Positions 51,602 through 60,028 of a DNA stretch of 64,000 nt are shown in pieces. The notes below the pieces were generated by a model, which worked only from the letters and a program-made list of their open reading frames with translations, searched no databases and was not told where the DNA came from. A program made the position numbers and the translations under genes. The stretch comes from Nitrospira_D sp035465795 (GTDB taxonomy: Bacteria; Nitrospirota; Nitrospiria; Nitrospirales; Nitrospiraceae). The stretch spans positions 434,001 through 498,000 of the forward strand of contig NZ_JBMWAN010000003.1 in the NCBI RefSeq assembly GCF_049546785.1. The letters are read 5' to 3'. Position 1 is the first letter of the stretch. Each line of letters opens with the position of its first letter.

Positions 51602-52807
51602 ATGGAACCCATCTTCATCACCGCATCTCTCTGGCTCGCCCTCGCGGTCGTTTCCGCCCTCATTGCGTCTTCCCTGGGTCTCTCGATCGCGCTCGTCGAG
51701 ATTTGTGTCGGCGTTGCTGCCGCCGCTGCCACGGACTGGTTCGGCCTGGGCGATGTGCTTGCCGCCAATTCCGAATGGGTGCGATTCCTTGCCGCCTCCG
51801 GTGCGGTCGTGCTGACGTTCCTGGCCGGGGCGGAACTGGACCCCGATGTGATCCGCACGAAGTTGACTGAGGTGAGCGTCGTCGGGCTGGTGGGCTTCCT
51901 GGCGCCGTTCTTGGGTTGCGCCGCCATCGCCCGTTATCTGTTGGGATGGGATGCGAATGCCAGTTGGCTCTGCGGCATCGCGCTTTCGACGACGTCCATG
52001 GCGGTCGTCTATGCCGTCATGCTGGAAACCGGCTTCAACAAGACGGAGTTCGGGAAAGGCATTCTCGGCTCCTGTTTCATCAATGACCTCGGAACAGTCA
52101 TCGCTCTGGGCCTGCTCTTCGCGCCGTTCACCGATAAGACGATCGTGTTCCTTGTGGGAAGCCTTGCGGTGCTGGCGTTGTTACCGTCCATGACCGCGTG
52201 GCTGACCCGACACTACGCGCATCGGACGGCTGCGATCAGAACGAAATGGATCATGCTGATTCTGTTCGGGCTCGGCGGGCTGGCTTTGTGGTCGGGGAGC
52301 GAAGCGGTGTTGCCGGCGTACCTCGTCGGTATGGTGCTTGCGGGAGGCGCAGCGAGGGATGCGCATTGGATCCGCCGACTGCGGACGCTGACGGTGGGCT
52401 TCCTCACGCCCTTTTACTTTCTTCGCGCCGGCACACTCGTGTCTCTGCCGGCTCTGATCGCGGCTCCGTTGGTCTTCCTCATGCTGCTCATGGGCAAGGT
52501 GGCGTCCAAGATTTTCGGCCTCTATCCCTTTATCGGCCTCTTCCGGCAGGATCGCAACGAACGCTGGTACTACACGCTGCTGATGTCGACGGGACTGACA
52601 TTCGGGACGATTTCTGCTCTCTATGGATTGTCCCATGGGTTGGTGACCCAGGAGCAATATTCTTTTCTCGTCGCCGCTGTGATTGCGAGCGCGGTGGTGC
52701 CGACCCTCATTGCGGGGATGGCCTTTGTCCCCAGGCACCTCCTGCCTCCAGGCGAGCATCCGGGCAAAGCCCTGCGGCATGGCGATGGCCTGAGCGACGA
52801 AGGCTAG
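51602..52807 (+). CDS. CPA2-type sodium(cation)/proton antiporter
   Basis: The 401-residue protein has about 12 membrane helices with the CPA2 landmarks FLAGAELDPDVIR, CGIALSTTSMAVVYAVMLETG and GSCFINDLGTVIALGL, which carries the ND ion-site pair. There is no C-terminal TrkA-N domain. GGAGG stands just before ATG 51602; a longer frame upstream lies within the riboswitch leader. Under a fluoride switch it may help to restore ion or pH balance when HF enters, as proposed for antiporters in such regulons. Confidence 0.9.
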   Translation: MEPIFITASLWLALAVVSALIASSLGLSIALVEICVGVAAAAATDWFGLGDVLAANSEWVRFLAASGAVVLTFLAGAELDPDVIRTKLTEVSVVGLVGFLAPFLGCAAIARYLLGWDANASWLCGIALSTTSMAVVYAVMLETGFNKTEFGKGILGSCFINDLGTVIALGLLFAPFTDKTIVFLVGSLAVLALLPSMTAWLTRHYAHRTAAIRTKWIMLILFGLGGLALWSGSEAVLPAYLVGMVLAGGAARDAHWIRRLRTLTVGFLTPFYFLRAGTLVSLPALIAAPLVFLMLLMGKVASKIFGLYPFIGLFRQDRNERWYYTLLMSTGLTFGTISALYGLSHGLVTQEQYSFLVAAVIASAVVPTLIAGMAFVPRHLLPPGEHPGKALRHGDGLSDEG

Positions 52808-52851
52808 GGCAGGTCTCTGTGAGACTCCTGCGCGGCGCCGGGGCTGACGTC

Positions 52852-55482
52852 TCAGATCTGATGAAAGTGCTGCCGCACCAGTGCCTCGACCGATGCGAAG
52901 TGGCGGTCGGGCAGGTTCTTAAAGCGCCGTTTGCAATCTGAAATGGCTTCGTCGGCGGTCTTGAAGGGTTCAATCACGGACAATAAGTGACTGTGGTAAT
53001 CCATGAGTTTCAGTTCGACGGTTCGCAGGTGCCCCGGATCGCCCGCGATGGCGAGCGCCGCTTTGGCCAGGTCGCCGTTGGATTCAACCAGGGCTTGAAA
53101 GCAGAGGCCCTTGAGCCGTTGCGTCACGGTGCTGCGGTCCCAGCCGAGGGTTTTGGCCGTGGCTTGCATGTCGAAGCCGTGCTGCCTCAGGCAGTTCAAC
53201 ACCGCCGCATCGCCGGCCGGCTCGGGGAGCATCTGGCTCTGCTTCGCCCGGCCTGCGGTGAGCGCGGACCCGCTGCCGAGTCGAAGCGACTCTTTCGACA
53301 GCAGCGGCCCGTCGTTCAATGCGATGGCCTGTTCCAGGCAATGCCGGAGCTCCCGCACGTTGCCTTTCCACTCATGGTCAACTAAGGATCGTAACGCTTC
53401 GTTTGATAGTTGCGGCACCGGTTTGCCCATCTGGCCGGCGATCTCCGTCAGGAAGATGTCGGCAAGCAGCGGTACGTCGCCGGTCCGTTCGCGCAGCGGC
53501 GGGAGCCGGAACACGAGCCCGGTCAGCCGGAAATACAAATCTTCCCGAAACCAGCCTTCGGAGACGCCGCGCTGCAAGTCGCGATTGGTCGCGGCGACGA
53601 TGCGGACGTCCACCGTGGTCGGCATGGTGGCCCCCACACGATAGAACGACTTTTCCTGGAGCACCCGCAGCAGCTTGCTCTGGTGGTCCAGCCGCAGGTC
53701 CCCGATTTCATCCAGGAAGATGGTCCCGTGATTGGCCAGCTCGAAGTAACCGCGCCGGTCTGCTGTGGCACCGGTGAAGCTGCCTTTGGTGTGGCCGAAG
53801 AGTTCGCTTTCGAACAGCTCCGGTGAAATGGCCGCCATGTTGACCGCGATGAAGGTCCTGCTCGTGCGAGGACTGAGCCGATGGACCGCGCGGGCAAAGA
53901 GTTCTTTCCCGGTACCCGGCTCGCCGAGCAGCAGGACGGTGAGGGGCGACTTGGCTCCTTTTTTGAGATCCCGATAGAGGCGCAGGAGTCCTGTGTCCCG
54001 GGTGACGATGCCCAGCTGGCGGCACTCGTCGCGGAGGCGATCGAGTTCCACGTCGCCTACCGCGGCCGGTTCCCTCGTGGCGGCGCGCAGACTGTGCAAT
54101 TGCTGTTCGAGGCGTTCCAATTTTCCGCGCGCCTCTTCTTCCTGTGCCTGCGCCTCGGCAAGCTGGGCACGAAGGGCTTCGGCGGCTCCGGTTAACGCTT
54201 CCTGTTGGCCAGTGGATTGCGTGATGGCGGCCCGCGCGGCGGCGAGGTCTTCCTGCAGGCTTTCCGCGCGGGTCTCGCGCAGGACCAGGGCTTCACGCAC
54301 GGCGGCGGCCTCCTGCTGCACGCGCAGCATGTTCTGCTCCGCCAGCATCAGCCGTTGGTGTGCAGTGAGGTGGCTCCAGATGATCGTGCCGGCCAGCACG
54401 AACGCAGCGGCGGTCAGAGGCAAGGCAAGGGGCAGCACCAGGTGGATTGCTGCGAGCGCGAGCAGCATGAGGAGGCCATAGGTTGCGATGGCTGTTCCGG
54501 CAAGGAACAGGCTGATGGTCCCCCGGAACCGGAACCGGAGCAGGAGCCAGCCAACCATGCTCGCCACGACCAGTGTCACCAACAACCGGCCGGTTGCGCC
54601 GGTCTGGCAGAGCCGATTGTCTGTCAGCAGCATGTTCAGGACATGGAGATGGATCACTTGGCTGGCGACGGTCTGCCCCGTGGGCAAGAGCCAGTTTCCC
54701 TCCGTGAGCTGGTTCGGCAGCAACACGACGACTTTCCCCCTGAACCACTCAGTGAGCCGGTCGTTCTCATGTTGCTCGATGGCGCTCCACAGGGCTGAAA
54801 CCGGAACAGTCGGGAAGGAGGCGATCGTGCCATTGCCGGCATAATTGACCAGGAGCGATCCGCTGCCTGTCGGGGAAAGAGAAGGCTGTATCGGTGAGCC
54901 CTGTTTCTGAAACGCTTTGTAGAGCGCAACGCCGAAGGCCGGGGCGGCTTGGGTGTCATCGGTCGATGCCGCTGGTACCGTGCGTGCGACATGATCGGAA
55001 TGGGGAGCGACCGATAAATGGCTCGCGATCGAGGCATCCGAGGCCAGCGTGGCGTCGGCGCTTTGCACGATGACGACGGGGGAGGCGGTACCGAGAGCCT
55101 CCAACAGCAGAGCATCGCTCGCCGCTCCGCCGCGCTGCGCGGGGCTGGCATGATCCAGACGATGGTCGAGGCCGATGGCCAGGGCTCCGGCTTCATGCGC
55201 GCTCGTCAGCAGGCGCGCGAGGATGGCCCGGTCCCATGGTCCTGTCCCGAACTCCGCTTCGCTGGCGGGATCGCGCGTGACGATGATGAGGGAGGGGCTG
55301 ACGGGGATGGGAGCGCGGTAACTGAGCCAGACATCGTAGGCGCTCCAGTCCAGGGCCGCGAAGGTGGCCGGGGCAGCGGCCTGGAAGCCGAATGCCAGCC
55401 AAGTCGCGAACAGCCCCATGACGGAGGCTTGGAGCCGGGAGGAACCGAGAAACTGTCGCCACAGGCGTGCAGCATCGAGCAT
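52852..55482 (-). CDS. CHASE2-domain sigma54-dependent transcriptional activator
   Basis: The 876-residue protein begins with a helix and a CHASE2 sensor domain (SAYDVWLSYRAPIPVSPSLIIVTRD), three membrane helices around residues 290-370 and a coiled coil (380-470). The sigma54 AAA+ domain has Walker A GEPGTGKE (about 520), GSFTGA in place of GAFTGA, and Walker B GTIFLDEIGD. The Fis-type helix-turn-helix (QATAKTLGWDRSTVTQRLKG) is at about 775. Some 85 further residues follow the DNA-binding helix, which is unusual. It senses an extracytoplasmic signal directly, with no kinase between. Confidence 0.92.
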   Translation of the reverse strand: MLDAARLWRQFLGSSRLQASVMGLFATWLAFGFQAAAPATFAALDWSAYDVWLSYRAPIPVSPSLIIVTRDPASEAEFGTGPWDRAILARLLTSAHEAGALAIGLDHRLDHASPAQRGGAASDALLLEALGTASPVVIVQSADATLASDASIASHLSVAPHSDHVARTVPAASTDDTQAAPAFGVALYKAFQKQGSPIQPSLSPTGSGSLLVNYAGNGTIASFPTVPVSALWSAIEQHENDRLTEWFRGKVVVLLPNQLTEGNWLLPTGQTVASQVIHLHVLNMLLTDNRLCQTGATGRLLVTLVVASMVGWLLLRFRFRGTISLFLAGTAIATYGLLMLLALAAIHLVLPLALPLTAAAFVLAGTIIWSHLTAHQRLMLAEQNMLRVQQEAAAVREALVLRETRAESLQEDLAAARAAITQSTGQQEALTGAAEALRAQLAEAQAQEEEARGKLERLEQQLHSLRAATREPAAVGDVELDRLRDECRQLGIVTRDTGLLRLYRDLKKGAKSPLTVLLLGEPGTGKELFARAVHRLSPRTSRTFIAVNMAAISPELFESELFGHTKGSFTGATADRRGYFELANHGTIFLDEIGDLRLDHQSKLLRVLQEKSFYRVGATMPTTVDVRIVAATNRDLQRGVSEGWFREDLYFRLTGLVFRLPPLRERTGDVPLLADIFLTEIAGQMGKPVPQLSNEALRSLVDHEWKGNVRELRHCLEQAIALNDGPLLSKESLRLGSGSALTAGRAKQSQMLPEPAGDAAVLNCLRQHGFDMQATAKTLGWDRSTVTQRLKGLCFQALVESNGDLAKAALAIAGDPGHLRTVELKLMDYHSHLLSVIEPFKTADEAISDCKRRFKNLPDRHFASVEALVRQHFHQI

Positions 55483-55491
55483 GGCTAATTG

Positions 55492-56751
55492 CTAACGTCC
55501 AACTATCTCGTCCAGAATCGCTGTTGTTTCCCGCTTGGGCAGGCCTTTAAGCATCGCTTTGGCTTTGCGCATATCCACTGTGACCCCGAGCCCTTTGCCG
55601 TAGATGCGCGCCAGCGCTTTCTTGGCGGGAATGAAACCGTCGGCGGCAGTCGTTTCAAAACAGGTCAGGATGCGTGTGTCGAACTGCGCGAGGCGGCTAT
55701 CGAGGCCGCTCTCATAGAGGCGCGCCAGCTCCTCGTGCGCGGGTTCGCTCAGCGCAAAGGCTTCGTGAAACAGCGCGGTGACTCCGTTGGAGGATTCGCT
55801 GTTGTTGAGCAGGGCGATGCCCAATGAGTCACCCGGATCGTGTCCCGCGGCATCCGGGTAGTCGTTCCACAGTGCCTCGCGATATCGCCTGAACGCCTCG
55901 AGGGCTTCTTTCCGGCGGCGTTCAGGCTGTTCCGGCGAAAGGGCCTGGCGGCGCAGTTGCGACAGTGAGTCCGCCGCGCGCTGGTGGCCGAACTCCAGCG
56001 CCATCGTCCACCACCTGATCGCCAGCGCGGGATTCTTCTCCACCCCCTGTCCGTTGCGATAGGCATTGCCTGTGAAGAACTGCGCCTGCGGAATGCCGCC
56101 GACCGCCGCTTCCTCCATGAATCGGGCCGCCTCCTGATGCCGGTTCGTCAGCTTCAAGACCAGCGCGAGGCGATAGCGGGCGTCGGGAAAATGCGGCTGC
56201 AGCTCCAAGGCCCGCCGATAGGATTGAATCGCGGCGCTGAGGTTGCCCAGCGAGTACTGGACGCTGCCGAGGCTGTAATGGGCTTGCGTCAATGCGGGGT
56301 CGAGCAGGATGGCGTCCATCAAGGCGGCGGCCGCGGCGCGTCCATCCTGTTTGGCCATCAACGTGACGCCGAGTTGCAGATGGGCCGCGGCGCTCTCCGG
56401 CTCCAGCTTGATGGCGATCCGGCATTCGTCGAGCGCGGCATCCAGGTCGCCGATGCGGTAAAGCCCTTGGGCCAGCTTCAGCCGGTCGCCCGCATCGTCC
56501 GGCGACACACGGACTGCGCCACGCAGTTCTCCGAGCATCATGACGGCGTCCTCACGCTCCCGGGGAAGAAGTTCAGGACGCTGGTGCTCATCCTGCTGTG
56601 GTGGAGCAGGGGAAGCTTCCGGAGCCGGAGGCGGAGTCTCGATCAAGAGGGGCGGCTCGCTCTCAGGCGATTGGGCGAGGGATGAGTGGATGGGAGGCCG
56701 TGCGAGGCAGTAGAGGGACAGGAGGGCCGCAAGCACCAGTCGATGACGCAT
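55492..56751 (-). CDS. TPR/Sel1-repeat periplasmic protein
   Basis: The 419-residue protein has a signal peptide (RLVLAALLSLYCLARPP), a Pro-rich linker, four or so TPR units (GDLDAALDECRIAIKLEPES, LGNLSAAIQSYRRALELQP) and a Sel1-like unit (AYRNGQGVEKNPALAIRWWTMALEFG). It ends with another Sel1-type unit, ARIYGKGLGVTVDMRKAKAML. I prefer ATG 56751; a TTG start upstream would precede the GGAGGG site. It is separated by nine bases from the CHASE2 regulator and probably transcribed ahead of it, so it may feed that sensor. Confidence 0.8.
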   Translation of the reverse strand: MRHRLVLAALLSLYCLARPPIHSSLAQSPESEPPLLIETPPPAPEASPAPPQQDEHQRPELLPREREDAVMMLGELRGAVRVSPDDAGDRLKLAQGLYRIGDLDAALDECRIAIKLEPESAAAHLQLGVTLMAKQDGRAAAAALMDAILLDPALTQAHYSLGSVQYSLGNLSAAIQSYRRALELQPHFPDARYRLALVLKLTNRHQEAARFMEEAAVGGIPQAQFFTGNAYRNGQGVEKNPALAIRWWTMALEFGHQRAADSLSQLRRQALSPEQPERRRKEALEAFRRYREALWNDYPDAAGHDPGDSLGIALLNNSESSNGVTALFHEAFALSEPAHEELARLYESGLDSRLAQFDTRILTCFETTAADGFIPAKKALARIYGKGLGVTVDMRKAKAMLKGLPKRETTAILDEIVGR

Positions 56752-56862
56752 CGGAAACCTGTAACCCTCCGGATAAGTTGTCAAAATCGGGTTTTCATTA
56801 TAGCACCGAATTGAGGCGGGTGGGCCCGGCGGAGGTCCCTGCCGGGAGCGGCGATGCGTGGG

Positions 56863-57291
56863 TCAGCGGGCCTGCTGAATGGCCTGTTGCAGGCGCTGGA
56901 TCGTACTCAGGAGGTCGGGCCCTGAACGGAGCACCGGCTCATGCTGCACCCGCCACACCGGCTCGAGCGGGGCCGGGTCGGTCGCAAGGCGGGGGATGAT
57001 GTGCCAGTGGATATGGGGGAGCTGATTGCCCAGCAGTTCGTAATTGATCTTCCTGGCCTCATAGACCCGGCCAAGAACTGTGGCGACCAGGTTTACTTCT
57101 TCCATCAGCTGTATCCGCTCCGTCGGCGCCAGGTGAAAGAGTTCCGTCGCATGCCGGCAAAAGACCAGCACCGTCCAGCCGGGAAAGAATTGATCGTCAT
57201 GGAGATAGGCCCGTGTCAATCCGAGGTCGGCGATAAAGTGATCGGCTTTTGGCCAGGTGCCTGAACAGGCTTTGCAGGTGGAATCGTTCAT
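56863..57291 (-). CDS. HIT family protein
   Basis: The 142-residue protein has the histidine triad HIHWHIIPR (HxHxHxx) near residue 98 and an N-terminal CKAC pair, possibly a zinc site, with FFPGWTVLVFCRHATELFHL as the nucleotide-binding strand. HIT proteins hydrolyse or transfer nucleoside monophosphates. The start was set at ATG 57291; the longer open frame upstream covers the divergent HD gene leader. Confidence 0.88.
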   Translation of the reverse strand: MNDSTCKACSGTWPKADHFIADLGLTRAYLHDDQFFPGWTVLVFCRHATELFHLAPTERIQLMEEVNLVATVLGRVYEARKINYELLGNQLPHIHWHIIPRLATDPAPLEPVWRVQHEPVLRSGPDLLSTIQRLQQAIQQAR

Positions 57292-57437
57292 GGCGGATGA
57301 ATGAGGCGCAGCATAGCAAAGTTCGACCGATTGAGCGAGTGCCGCGCCGGTGCCGTCGCCTTGACACCCTGTTTCACGCGACGATATTCTGCCGGCCGGT
57401 CTTCGCGGCTCACGTGCGTGGCTGCTCGATTGTACGT

Positions 57438-58304
57438 ATGTCAACCCATCGTTCGTCGGCACCGCTCCTGATCCCCCGCCCGCTGGTGGCGGGACTGATG
57501 CGGCTCTACGATTATCCCCACCCGAAACAGGAGGGGCGGATCATTCGCGGGTACGATCGTCCGCATGCGGTGCGGACCGCGCGGATGTGTGCGGCCGTGG
57601 CCGCGTCGTTAGGCCACGATCCGGAGCGGGTGCGTTCCTATCAGATCGCCTGTCTGTTGCACGACCTGGGACGGGCGGGGCTTGACCGAAAACTGTTTGG
57701 ATCTATCTGGTCATGGGCCAGGGAGCGGGGCATTCCGACCAGGCCGCGCGAGTGGCGCGCCGTCCATGCCGATACGGCCTATGGCCGGGAAACCGAGGCG
57801 TTCCTTTCCTTGTATCGTCGCGATCTGAACGCGGCCGGGATCGAGATGGATCGGTGGGCGGCTGAGCAGGTGGAGATGCGGCTGGGCTATGCGCGACGGC
57901 TGGCGCGCCGCCTGCGGGCGGTCCGTCCCGCGATCAAGCAGATGGGGATCACGTGGGCTCCCTGGATGCAGCAGGTGATGCTTTACTACTATTACCCCGA
58001 GCGGCTGGCGTCGGCGAAGCCCTGGGTGAAACAGTTGGCGGAAATTCTGGTGGCCTGCGAACAGTTCGAGGCTTACAGCAATCAGCGGCGCGGGCGTGAC
58101 TATTATGTGCGGAAGAAGGAAACGCTGGCTGATGCCTTCGCGTATCTCGACAAGCTGCAGCAGGAAGGCATTTTGAGCCGGACGGTAATGGGCGCGCTGC
58201 GTGGTCTGGCTGCTCAGGGTGCGTTTGACCGCGTCCTGGAAGAAGCGCGGGGATGCCGGCTCTCTTCTTCGGAACGCCGGTTCTTACGCCGGATGGAGCA
58301 TTGA
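57438..58304 (+). CDS. HD-domain protein (putative phosphohydrolase)
   Basis: The 288-residue protein has the HD signature: PHAVRTARMCAAVAASLGHD supplies the first His and CLLHDLGR the His-Asp pair, followed by HADTAYG and the late Tyr/Asp positions. No output domain such as GAF or response regulator is attached. The overall pattern resembles the HD-GYP/YfbR group rather than RelA/SpoT. ATG 57438 avoids overlap with the divergent HIT gene. It ends one base before YjbQ. Confidence 0.85.
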   Translation: MSTHRSSAPLLIPRPLVAGLMRLYDYPHPKQEGRIIRGYDRPHAVRTARMCAAVAASLGHDPERVRSYQIACLLHDLGRAGLDRKLFGSIWSWARERGIPTRPREWRAVHADTAYGRETEAFLSLYRRDLNAAGIEMDRWAAEQVEMRLGYARRLARRLRAVRPAIKQMGITWAPWMQQVMLYYYYPERLASAKPWVKQLAEILVACEQFEAYSNQRRGRDYYVRKKETLADAFAYLDKLQQEGILSRTVMGALRGLAAQGAFDRVLEEARGCRLSSSERRFLRRMEH

Positions 58305-58305
58305 G

Positions 58306-58728
58306 ATGGCCGTCAATACCGTCGCGTTGCGCGTGAACATGCGGGGGGACACGCAGATCGAGAACCTGACGCAGTCGGTGCGGTCCGCCCTGGCAGAGTC
58401 GGAGTTGGAGGCGGGGATCGTGACGGTGTTTGTCAAGCATACGACCGCCTCGATCATGATCATCGAAGATGAGCCGGGGATTCGCGCCGACACCAAAGCC
58501 TTCTGGGATCGGGTGGTGCCGGCTGATCCGGCGTGGCAGCACAATAGGAGAAATCCCGGCGAAGATAACGGACACAGCCACCTGCGCGGTCAGCTGCAAG
58601 GGCCGTCCGTGACCATTCCCTTCTCCGAGGGCACTCTGCATCTCGGCACCTGGCAGCAAGTCGTCGTCGTCGATTTCGATACGCGGTCCCGCACGCGCGA
58701 TCTCATTATTCAAATCATGGGGGAGTAA
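58306..58728 (+). CDS. yjbQ: YjbQ/UPF0047 family protein
   Basis: The 140-residue protein has the UPF0047 landmarks GIVTVFVKHTTASIMIIEDEPG, GEDNGHSHLRGQLQGPSVTIPF and LGTWQQVVVVDFDTRSRTR, with the Glu/His residues of the metal pocket. The family is annotated as 'secondary thiamine-phosphate synthase' from weak in vitro activity; the true role is unsettled. It starts two bases after the HD gene and carries the ribosome binding site of the protease gene in its last codons. Confidence 0.92.
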   Translation: MAVNTVALRVNMRGDTQIENLTQSVRSALAESELEAGIVTVFVKHTTASIMIIEDEPGIRADTKAFWDRVVPADPAWQHNRRNPGEDNGHSHLRGQLQGPSVTIPFSEGTLHLGTWQQVVVVDFDTRSRTRDLIIQIMGE

Positions 58729-58732
58729 GGCA

Positions 58733-59863
58733 ATGACGCGGCAGTTCATGCGGAGGCTTGTTCGCATCGCGGTCGGAGCCTGTGCGCTCTCCCTCAGTCT
58801 CTCTCCCGTTGCCGCGGACTGGGGCAGGCCGCTGGGGGGCGCGTACGACGGCGCCGAAGGGCGGCCGAGGCCGGTGACGCCGCCTCCTGCCGAGTTGGGG
58901 CCGGATGAACGGGCGACCATGGCCGTCTTCGAGCGGGCAACCAAGTCGGTGGTCTTCATCGCCAACACGGCGATTCAGCGCGACTTCTGGTCCTTCGATA
59001 TCATGGAGGTCCCGCAGGGGTCCGGTTCCGGCTTTGTCTGGAACAAGCAGGGCCACATCGTCACCAACTTTCACGTCATTTACGGAGCGGACTCGATCAA
59101 GGTGACCTTGGCCGACAGGAGCGAGCATCAGGCCAAAGTCGTCGGCGCCGATCCTGACCATGATCTGGCGGTCTTGCAGATTCAGGTTCCTGAGGGTGTC
59201 CTGGAGCCGCTGGCGGTGGGGACGTCGCATGACTTGCGGGTGGGGCAGAAGGTCCTGGCCATCGGAAATCCGTTCGGGCTGGACCATACATTGACGACCG
59301 GTGTCGTGAGCGCATTAGGTCGAACCATCAAGTCGATGTCGAACCGGACGATCGAAGGGGTCGTGCAAACCGATGCGGCCATCAATCCCGGCAATTCGGG
59401 CGGGCCGTTGCTGGACAGCAGCGGGCGGTTGATCGGCGTCAACACCCAGATCGTGAGTCCGAGCGGCGCCCATGCCGGTATCGGGTTTGCCGTGCCCGTC
59501 GATACCGTCAACCGGATTGTTCCCGAGTTGATCAAGCACGGCAAGCTGATCCGTCCCGGGCTGGGCGTGTCGCTGGTCCCCGATGCCATGGCCAAGCGCT
59601 GGGGTATCAAGGGGGTGATCATCGGGAAAGTGGCCCGCGGAGGGCCGGCCGATGCGGCCGGGCTCAAGGGAGCGCGGCAGACCTCAAGCGGTCGGATCGA
59701 ACTTGGCGATATCATCGTGGCGGTCGCCGGCAAACCGGTGGCGACGATCGATGATCTGATGGATGTCATGGAAGCCCGCAAAGTCGGCGAGCAGGTGACG
59801 GTCGACATTCTGCGCGGGAACAAACGACAATCAGTGTCGGTCACGCTCCAAGCCGTCAATTAG
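58733..59863 (+). CDS. DegP/HtrA-like serine protease with one PDZ domain
   Basis: The 376-residue protein has a signal peptide (GACALSLSLSPVAADWG). The trypsin-like domain has His114 (TNFHVIY), Asp144 (DPDHDLAVL) and Ser222 (NPGNSGGPL), and one PDZ domain follows at about 275-370 (GVIIGKVARGGPADAAGLKG). With a single PDZ it is more DegS-like than DegP-like in layout. It degrades misfolded envelope proteins. The stop lies at the border of a dispersed repeat half (59862-59895). Confidence 0.93.
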   Translation: MTRQFMRRLVRIAVGACALSLSLSPVAADWGRPLGGAYDGAEGRPRPVTPPPAELGPDERATMAVFERATKSVVFIANTAIQRDFWSFDIMEVPQGSGSGFVWNKQGHIVTNFHVIYGADSIKVTLADRSEHQAKVVGADPDHDLAVLQIQVPEGVLEPLAVGTSHDLRVGQKVLAIGNPFGLDHTLTTGVVSALGRTIKSMSNRTIEGVVQTDAAINPGNSGGPLLDSSGRLIGVNTQIVSPSGAHAGIGFAVPVDTVNRIVPELIKHGKLIRPGLGVSLVPDAMAKRWGIKGVIIGKVARGGPADAAGLKGARQTSSGRIELGDIIVAVAGKPVATIDDLMDVMEARKVGEQVTVDILRGNKRQSVSVTLQAVN

Positions 59864-59895
59864 CAGACTGCTGAAAAAGTCCGCCAGCAGGTTCT
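59862..59895. repeat. Half copy of the MITE-like repeat end
   Basis: AGCAGACTGCTGAAAAAGTC and the following CCGCCAGC match the sortase-gene element's left end (35071-35106) with a few differences. No opposite end is found nearby, so this is a partial copy. Confidence 0.7.
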
Positions 59896-60028
59896 GTGCG
59901 AGCACTCTTTCAGTGGTCGGAACACACTCGTTCCTCCGTCCTAATAGTCTCCAATCTCCGCCATTTCACTGGTGGCGTCTCGCTCGGACATGTTGTTATG
60001 ATGACGCCTGATTCGTTGGGAGGAACAC

